From assembly GCF_003368535.1 (NCBI RefSeq), contig NZ_QSLN01000015.1, positions 1 through 34,426 of the forward strand: 34,426 bases of DNA. The letters run 5' to 3'. The DNA is from Ammonifex thiophilus. GTDB lineage: Bacteria; Bacillota; Desulfotomaculia; Desulfotomaculales; Ammonificaceae. The translations under genes were made by a program, and so were the position numbers. Position 1 is the first letter of the stretch. Each line of letters begins with the position of its first letter. The notes below the pieces were generated by a model. It saw only the letters and a program-made list of their open reading frames with translations, was not told where the DNA came from and made no database searches. This document shows, one piece after another, positions 30,145 to 34,426 of the stretch.

Positions 30145-31139
30145 GAAGTCCCCTGCAAAAAATCCAGGAACTGCTCCAGGTTCCGGCGGAAGAGCTCGGG
30201 GGCAGGTGCCCCGCCTTTCGCCCCGTCGAGCGTCCTCCCCCGCTGGGCGCGGAGCTGGACCGCCCGGCTGACGAAGACCACGCGGGGCAGGACCTCCCGG
30301 ACTTCCACCGCCCTCGCCGGGGAGACGCCGTTCACGAAGAAAAGGACCCGGTCTCCCAGCCTCTCCCCCAGGTACCGCAGGCCGGCCAGCAGGAAGTCCC
30401 AATCTTCTTTCGTCCGATAAGTCTGGGCGTTGACCGCCACGGCGGGCACGCCCATGGCCTCGATCGCACCGGCCCACCGCGCCAGGTCCTGCCGCGTCCA
30501 CCAGTAGACGTGCGGGGCCACAGGGACCCCGAGGGCGGCCAGCCGCGCCGCGGCCACGAGGGAGCGCCGCATGTTGAGCAGGTGCTCGAACCGGGGGTGC
30601 TCGCCATAAACGCTGAAGTTCGGCCCCAAGACGAGGTCGAAGCCCAGGGAGGCGATCCCCTCCCACACACGGGCCGCGTGCTGGTTCCGCCACAAACCCT
30701 CCAGTAGTTCGTCCGGGCCGAAGAGGTGCAGTATGACCTTCTTCCCCTCGGGCAGGCCCAGCTTCTCCCGCGCCTTCCTGCCCCGCCACGCCGGGGCCAG
30801 CGTGCCCCCCGGCGTCAGGACGTGGGCGTGCGCCGGGCCGACGGCGTACGCGGGCCAGCCCGCCGCCGCGTCGTACTCCGCCATCCGGCTGCCGTCCACC
30901 TCGGGCACCACCGCCGGCCAGTCTTCCGGCACCCCCGGCCACCGGACGGGCACGGCGAGCTCCAGCGTGCCCCCGGCGTCCCACACCCAGTCGGACACGT
31001 CCCGGCGCCGGGCACAGCGGACCCCGCACAAGGAGCACGGGCGCGCGCAGAAGGCGTGGGAGCACTCCCCGTGGCAGCCGCCGCAGAGGCTGAAGAAGCG
31101 GCACAGGTCGCAGTGGCAGCCTACGGCCGCCGCAGCCAC
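30141..31139 (-). CDS. DUF4417-like protein with N-terminal ten-cysteine cluster
   Basis: 332 residues from GTG 31139, with AAGGAGGTG five bases upstream; it overlaps the ParB-like gene by 19 nt. The N-terminus has ten Cys in about 35 residues (CHCDLC...CGGC...C...C...CSLCGVRC), suggesting zinc or iron-sulfur binding. The C-terminal half has GFDLVLGPNFSVYGEHPRFE, LAALGVPVAPHVYWWTRQDL and VNAQTYRTKEDWDFLLAG, the pattern of DUF4417 proteins ('PDFS.Y...P', 'G..v.P...W'). DUF4417 proteins have no firm function but are common in phages and mobile elements. Its stop overlaps the -35 box of the next operon's promoter. Confidence 0.65.
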   Translation of the reverse strand: MAAAAVGCHCDLCRFFSLCGGCHGECSHAFCARPCSLCGVRCARRRDVSDWVWDAGGTLELAVPVRWPGVPEDWPAVVPEVDGSRMAEYDAAAGWPAYAVGPAHAHVLTPGGTLAPAWRGRKAREKLGLPEGKKVILHLFGPDELLEGLWRNQHAARVWEGIASLGFDLVLGPNFSVYGEHPRFEHLLNMRRSLVAAARLAALGVPVAPHVYWWTRQDLARWAGAIEAMGVPAVAVNAQTYRTKEDWDFLLAGLRYLGERLGDRVLFFVNGVSPARAVEVREVLPRVVFVSRAVQLRAQRGRTLDGAKGGAPAPELFRRNLEQFLDFLQGTS

Positions 31140-31729
31140 CTCAGCACCTCCTTTCGACCCCCGAAGCCGAGCATCTCGAGCACGCGCTCCCAGGGCGGCG
31201 GTCCCCCCGGGCCCGCGGACGCCGCCATCCCCAGCCGGAACGCCGCCAGCCCCGCGGCTACCTCGTACGGGTCCAGCCCCCTCCGCCTTGCATTCTCTTC
31301 CAGGCGCAGGGCGGCCCGGACGGCGGGCGGCAGGGGCGGGTAGACCAGGCACCGCGCGGCGGCGAAGTGCGGGTTCCCGGGCCAGAGGCGCCGCCCGAGG
31401 AGCATTGCCCGGTGCCGCCTCTCCCCGGCGACGAGGGTGTACGGCAGCCCTCTCCCCGCGTCCCTCTCTTCCACGATAAGGGGCTCGATCAGCCCGACGC
31501 GGGCGATACTGGCCGCGAGCTCCAGGAGCCCCCGCTGGTCGAAGCTGCGGCGGGGCTGACCGGGATCTGCCTGTATGTCCTCAGGGTTTAACAGCCGGTA
31601 CTCCGGCTCGAGGCCGGCGGTGCCGGGGAGGGGCGCGACGTTGCCCGTGCCCGGCGGGGCATCCCCTGCCCTATCTTCACCGGGCAGGGGGGCCTCGAAA
31701 AGTTCCTGCTGCACGTACCTCTCGGCCAC
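31121..31729 (-). CDS. Short ParB-like (ParB/Srx domain) protein
   Basis: About 202 residues. The ParB N-domain spans about 45-140: LLNPEDIQADPGQPRRSFDQ, LAASIARVGLIEPLIVEE, YTLVAGERRHRAMLLG and ALRLEENARRRGLDPYE; a short helix-turn-helix-like end (WERVLEMLGFGGRKEVLRWL) follows. It lacks the coiled-coil C-terminus of the other ParB. The start is uncertain: GTG 31729 behind GGTGGTGA is preferred; GTG 31738 is possible. It overlaps both neighbours, so the three genes are translated together. It may be a nuclease-type or regulatory ParB relative rather than a partition protein. Confidence 0.75.
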   Translation of the reverse strand: MAERYVQQELFEAPLPGEDRAGDAPPGTGNVAPLPGTAGLEPEYRLLNPEDIQADPGQPRRSFDQRGLLELAASIARVGLIEPLIVEERDAGRGLPYTLVAGERRHRAMLLGRRLWPGNPHFAAARCLVYPPLPPAVRAALRLEENARRRGLDPYEVAAGLAAFRLGMAASAGPGGPPPWERVLEMLGFGGRKEVLRWLRRP

Positions 31730-32069
31730 TCTCACCACCGTCCCTGACCCGTGCCCTCGGCCTTCCCCGGGCCCGGCGCACCCAGGCGAACTTCCTTCCT
31801 TTCCCTCCCCCACTCCGGGGCAGGAGGCGTGCCCCCTTCATCGAGAGCATGAAGAGCCGCCGGTGGACGCCCCCGGCCCTCCCGGGGGTGAGCAGCACCA
31901 CCAGCCCCTCCCGCCGGAGGGTCACGAGGAGCCTCGCGGCGGTGGTGGGGCGACAGCCCAGCTCCCGGGCGAGGTCCCCCCTCGAGAAGACCCCGGCCCC
32001 CTCCGGCCCGGCGAGGCGGAGGACGGCCTCCAGGGCCCGCTGCCGGACAATCATAGCTTTCCTCGCCAC
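31677..32069 (-). CDS. Winged-helix transcription regulator
   Basis: 130 residues from GTG 32069 behind GGGGTGAT (32074-32081), which lies one base from the terminator T-run. The winged helix is GVFSRGDLARELGCRPTTAA, then RLLVTLRREGLVVLLTPGRA. An Arg-rich, low-complexity tail overlaps the next gene by 53 nt and may not be functional in itself. It is the probable regulator of the ParB-like/DUF4417-like group. Confidence 0.65.
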   Translation of the reverse strand: MARKAMIVRQRALEAVLRLAGPEGAGVFSRGDLARELGCRPTTAARLLVTLRREGLVVLLTPGRAGGVHRRLFMLSMKGARLLPRSGGGKGRKFAWVRRARGRPRARVRDGGESGREVRAAGTFRGPPAR

Positions 32070-32082
32070 GGCTATCACCCCG

Positions 32083-32120
32083 AAAAAAGAAGGGCCGCCG
32101 GAAAAGTCTCCCCGGCGGCC
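32083..32120 (-). terminator. Intrinsic terminator after the HU gene
   Basis: A nine-base perfect stem, GGCCGCCGG (32093-32101) and CCGGCGGCC (32112-32120), is followed on the minus strand by CTTC and six T (32088-32083). It begins about 25 nt past the HU stop; the next start codon is only 13 nt beyond. Confidence 0.85.
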
Positions 32121-32145
32121 CCCGGGACCCAACGCTGCTTCTATA

Positions 32146-32418
32146 CTACTTCACCGATTCCCTGAGCTGCTTACCGGGCCGGAAGCGCACGGCCTTGCCC
32201 GCAGGGATGGTGATCTCCTTGCCGGTCTGCGGGTTGCGGGCCTTCTTTTCCTTCGTCTCGATTACCACGAAGGCCCCGAAGCCCGGCACGGCCACCCTCT
32301 CCCCGCGGGCCAGCGCCTCCCGGACCGCCCCGAGGAGGGCATCCACGGCCCTGGCCGCGTCGCCCCTCTTCAGCCCGGCCTTCCCGGCCACGGCGGCCAC
32401 AAGGTCGGCCTTGTTCAA
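32146..32418 (-). CDS. HU-family DNA-binding protein
   Basis: A 90-residue HU of standard length: MNKADLVAAVAGKAGLKRGD at the start, the ALARGERVAVPGFGAFVVIE strand pair, ARNPQTGKEITIPAGKAV arm and a closing FRPGKQLRE. HU bends DNA and organises the nucleoid. TTG 32418 has AGGTGAT just upstream. It lies 15 nt behind the TnpB stop, so the insertion's right end is very close to the HU leader. A plasmid HU may help replication or partition complexes. Confidence 0.93.
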   Translation of the reverse strand: MNKADLVAAVAGKAGLKRGDAARAVDALLGAVREALARGERVAVPGFGAFVVIETKEKKARNPQTGKEITIPAGKAVRFRPGKQLRESVK

Positions 32419-32433
32419 GCCATCACCTGGTTT

Positions 32434-34044
32434 TCAAAACTGTACAAAAGTATTAGAACACTCTTGCACAGCCGCCCCCGCACCAGGAACGGGAACTGAC
32501 CTTCTCACCGCCCGCTCCCAGTCCCCCGAAACCAAAATCACTCTCAGGGGAGAAAAGTCCCTCACGGTGCCTTTCACCTGAGGGGACTTTTCGAGAAGCG
32601 GGACGGTGAGGGCTGCGGAGAGAACTCGCCAACTTTTCCGCCACCCCGGAGGGTGACCCCTCACCGGCTCCTTCCTTTGGTCGGCCGGATCTCGGGAAAC
32701 CGGCTCGCTCTCCCCGCTTTGGAGCATGCGTAAGTGTCTTTGAAGGGTCTTTAGTTCACCGCGTGTAGCTGATAGCCGCTTTTTGATGGCCTTTTTCCGC
32801 CACTCGTTCCCTTCACCTTTTAGCTCCCGCTTGAGCTCCTTTACCTTTTCCTCTAACTGGGCCAGGGCGTAGAGCAGGTACTCTTCGTCTCGAAAAAGGA
32901 GTTTGTAGTTTTCCGGTAGCTTCTCCTCAAAGCCCAGGGCTCTCCTCCCGATCACTAAGGCCCCGGCCACGTCCTTGTCCACCAGGTACTGGGGCGCGTA
33001 CTTGAGCTTCCCTATCACCGAAGTGTAGGAGGGGTCTTTTTTAGCTACTTCTACCCTGCGCCTCTTTGCCAGGACCTCTATCTTCTCCAGGAGGCTCTTG
33101 TAGATCCACCGCTGGAGCTTCTTCCGGAGCTTGGGGAGGCCGTCTCCCCTCCTCCCCTTCGGCAGCTTTTCTAAGTCTTCCATAGCGATGGCCCTGCCCT
33201 TTTGCAGGGCCAGGTTGACCACCCGGTGGGCCACCTGCCAGCAGAGGTATTCCCTCTTGTCGTGAGAGGCGGAGATAAGTTCATGAAGGCTTATCCTCTC
33301 GTAGCCCACGAGGTTCCCATCAGGGGAAACTTCCGCCAGGGCTAGGTGGAAGGGGTAGGCGTTGACGTCTATCCCTAAGACCCCGTTTCTCAGGGTGACG
33401 GTGGCGGGAGGGAACTTTTCTCTGATGCTCACGAGGGCGTAGACCTTGCCATTTCTGAGCTTCAGCTCCACGTCGTAGGGGAACCACTCGCCGGTCTTCT
33501 CCGCCTGGTGCAGGCTCCAGATAAAGCCTGTCCACTTGTCCTTTTCTCTTTTGACCGGCCTTACAACCTTAGCCCAGACCCACTGCCTTTCTCCCATGCA
33601 TATCCGGAGGTAAAGCTCTCCTTCAAGCCAGACGAAGCGGAGGTTGAGGTTCCCCTGCTTGCTCCTGTCTCCCCGGGAATAGAGGTTCCCTTGCCTCCTC
33701 TCCCTCCACTCCCGCTTCAGCTCCTCGCGCCTTGAACCGTTCAGGTGCTTCTTTTTGAGCTTCTCGAAGAGGTTCCTGCCACCGAAGACTACCCTGGAAG
33801 GGCTCTGGCCCCTCTCCCGGCAGGACTTGAGGACGCTCTGGGCCTTCAAGATGGCGTCATCGGCGTAGCGGGTGTTGATCTGAAAGAGCCCGGCCAGGTG
33901 CGACTTTAGCCCGTTCCTCTCGTGACCCTCGAGGAGCCTCTGGTAGCCGTACCTCTCGGCAGAAGAAAACCTCCGCATGAGGTCGAGGACTTTCTGCCTG
34001 TCTTCCTCGCTCCGGAACTCTAAAAGACACTGGAGGGTTATCAT
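32434..34044 (-). CDS. tnpB: TnpB-related RuvC nuclease (IS200/IS605-type), zinc-ribbon-less variant
   Basis: A 536-residue RNA-guided-nuclease-type protein. The RuvC triad is visible: RuvC-I VLGIDVNAYPFHLAL (D226), RuvC-II RAIAMEDLEKL (E289) and RuvC-III YLVDKDVAGALVIGRRALG (D356 or D358). Between E289 and D356 ordinary TnpB carries a CxxC...CxxC zinc ribbon; here DPSYTSVIGKLKYAP stands in its place with no Cys, as in a known branch of 'TnpB-related' proteins. ATG 34044 has AGGAG-rich sequence upstream and its own consensus promoter. The last about 100 residues are low-complexity and probably overlap the omega RNA/right end. No TnpA is present. It interrupts a methyltransferase gene. Confidence 0.85.
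   Translation of the reverse strand: MITLQCLLEFRSEEDRQKVLDLMRRFSSAERYGYQRLLEGHERNGLKSHLAGLFQINTRYADDAILKAQSVLKSCRERGQSPSRVVFGGRNLFEKLKKKHLNGSRREELKREWRERRQGNLYSRGDRSKQGNLNLRFVWLEGELYLRICMGERQWVWAKVVRPVKREKDKWTGFIWSLHQAEKTGEWFPYDVELKLRNGKVYALVSIREKFPPATVTLRNGVLGIDVNAYPFHLALAEVSPDGNLVGYERISLHELISASHDKREYLCWQVAHRVVNLALQKGRAIAMEDLEKLPKGRRGDGLPKLRKKLQRWIYKSLLEKIEVLAKRRRVEVAKKDPSYTSVIGKLKYAPQYLVDKDVAGALVIGRRALGFEEKLPENYKLLFRDEEYLLYALAQLEEKVKELKRELKGEGNEWRKKAIKKRLSATRGELKTLQRHLRMLQSGESEPVSRDPADQRKEPVRGHPPGWRKSWRVLSAALTVPLLEKSPQVKGTVRDFSPLRVILVSGDWERAVRRSVPVPGAGAAVQECSNTFVQF
32552..32592 (-). ncRNA. Stem-loop in the 3' part of tnpB, likely omega RNA/right-end structure
   Basis: GAAAAGTCCCTCA (32552-32564) pairs with TGAGGGGACTTTTC (32579-32592), with a single bulged G, inside the low-complexity 3' end of tnpB. 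In TnpB elements the omega RNA overlaps the 3' end of the gene and runs into the flank, with the guide at its 3' end; here that flank is the HU leader near 32420-32450. Exact ends are unknown. Confidence 0.5.
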
Positions 34045-34108
34045 TTCTTCTTCCCTGCTCCTTACGCTCTTTAGCGAATGAAGGCCTTCACTTCATAACT
34101 TAGGCAGT

Positions 34109-34137
34109 ATTATACACATTTCGCTAGAAATTGTCAA
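34109..34137 (-). promoter_or_regulatory. Perfect-consensus promoter of tnpB
   Basis: On the minus strand, TTGACA (34137-34132), exactly 17 bases, TATAAT (34114-34109). It lies 65 nt before the tnpB ATG and between the inverted TAGCGAA / TTCGCTA repeats. Confidence 0.85.
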
Positions 34138-34409
34138 CTGTTGCCGACCTCCCGGAAGACCAGCACCAGGTGGCCGATGTACATCTCCGGTGTCGGCTCA
34201 AGCCCGAGCTGGCCCTCCCACGCCGGGACCTTGACGGGCGAGAGGCCGGGCACCGGGGAGTACTCCACCTCCGGCCAGGGGACGGGCGGGAGGCCGTAGT
34301 CGCGCAGGCCGTAGTACGGGGGGGAGGTCACGACGCAGTGGACGCTCCCGTCCGGCAGTTCCCGCAGCACGTCCAGGACATGGCCGAGGTAGAAGCGGTA
34401 CCTGCCCAC
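34134..34409 (-). pseudogene. DNA methyltransferase (N4-cytosine/N6-adenine type), truncated by the TnpB element
   Basis: Only the first 91 codons remain: MGRYRFYLGHVLDVLRELPD, then the catalytic motif IV TSPPYYGLRDYG and TPEMYIGHLVLVFREV. Family members continue with a helix and an R-x-L-x-P-x-G strand; here the frame ends in GNS-stop exactly where the TnpB element begins. The C-terminal half is not found beyond the element's other end, where HU begins, so part was lost. GTG 34409 has GGGGGAG upstream. Without the SAM-binding FxGxG motif it cannot be active. Confidence 0.8.
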
Positions 34410-34426
34410 CCGGCTACTCCCCCCGC

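Larger units (their letters stand above)
32440..34140 (-). mobile_element. IS605-like TnpB-only element inserted in a methyltransferase gene
   Basis: The unit holds tnpB, its promoter and end structures. On the left-end side are the palindrome TGAAGGCCTTCA (34079-34090) and inverted TAGCGAA / TTCGCTA (34072-34078, 34120-34126). The right end is not sharply defined (about 32420-32500). The methyltransferase frame upstream stops right at the left end. No target-site duplication is expected for this family. The limits given are approximate. Confidence 0.6.

Noticed and set aside
30118-31104. A 328-codon minus-strand frame over the DUF4417-like gene.
   Set aside because: It is Arg/Gly-rich without domains; the overlapping frame has the Cys cluster, DUF4417-like motifs and an AAGGAGGTG ribosome site.
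34134-34409. A complete small DNA-binding protein.
   Set aside because: The TSPPYYGLRDYG motif shows the N-terminal part of a methyltransferase, and the frame ends exactly at the TnpB element.

Overview
The window is a high-GC (by eye roughly 65 percent) stretch in which every gene I can support lies on the minus strand, so it is transcribed from high to low coordinates. The gene set is that of a conjugative plasmid or integrative conjugative element of a Firmicutes-type host: Gram-positive transfer families (TcpC-like, TcpE-like, VirB4, a VirB6/TrbL-like polytopic protein), strong GGAGG-type ribosome sites, and frequent GTG and TTG starts. The thermophilic clostridial flavour (compact genes, Lys/Glu/Arg-rich proteins, many RNA-guided-nuclease insertion sequences) is inference. 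No rRNA, tRNA, CRISPR array or relaxase is visible.

Layout in the direction of transcription. (1) 34.4-32.4 kb: a DNA methyltransferase gene cut off by an IS605-like TnpB unit with a perfect-consensus promoter. (2) 32.4-30.1 kb: HU, a winged-helix protein, a short ParB-like protein and a Cys-rich DUF4417-like protein, overlapping one another. (3) 30.1-26.1 kb: a second operon with its own consensus promoter: ribbon-helix-helix regulator, PHP phosphoesterase, small Cys protein, ADP-ribosylglycohydrolase, DNA polymerase beta clamp, unknown protein. (4) 26.0-25.7 kb: a non-coding block of 9-bp GTAAC-containing repeats. (5) 25.6-18.0 kb: a kinase-fold protein, ParB, two coiled-coil/HTH relatives, an unknown protein and a 753-residue protein with a possible ADP-ribosyltransferase-like end. 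The kinase-fold and 753-residue proteins begin with the same Gly-Lys-rich tag. (6) 18.0-15.4 kb: YdjM-like membrane protein, small membrane protein, ParM-like actin, a winged-helix protein, and a repeat block that looks like a partition site. (7) 15.4 kb to the left edge: transfer operon with FtsK/SpoIIIE translocase, lipoprotein, TcpC-like protein, PH-domain protein, pilin-like protein, [IscB plus omega RNA], TcpE-like protein, small protein, VirB11/CpaF ATPase, [MqsR/MqsA-Panacea toxin-antitoxin pair], VirB4 and VirB6-like protein (truncated by the window).

How it may work together: partition genes (ParM, ParB, repeats) and a private beta clamp would maintain the element; FtsK and the type IV secretion set would move it; the tagged kinase- and ART-like proteins could be proteins that travel with, or protect, the DNA; IscB, TnpB and the toxin-antitoxin pair are passengers or retention modules. 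The most unusual global feature is a series of nine intrinsic-terminator hairpins sitting only 13-43 nt upstream of the next start codon in this one-directional array, leaving no room for ordinary promoters between them. This suggests attenuation or processive antitermination.
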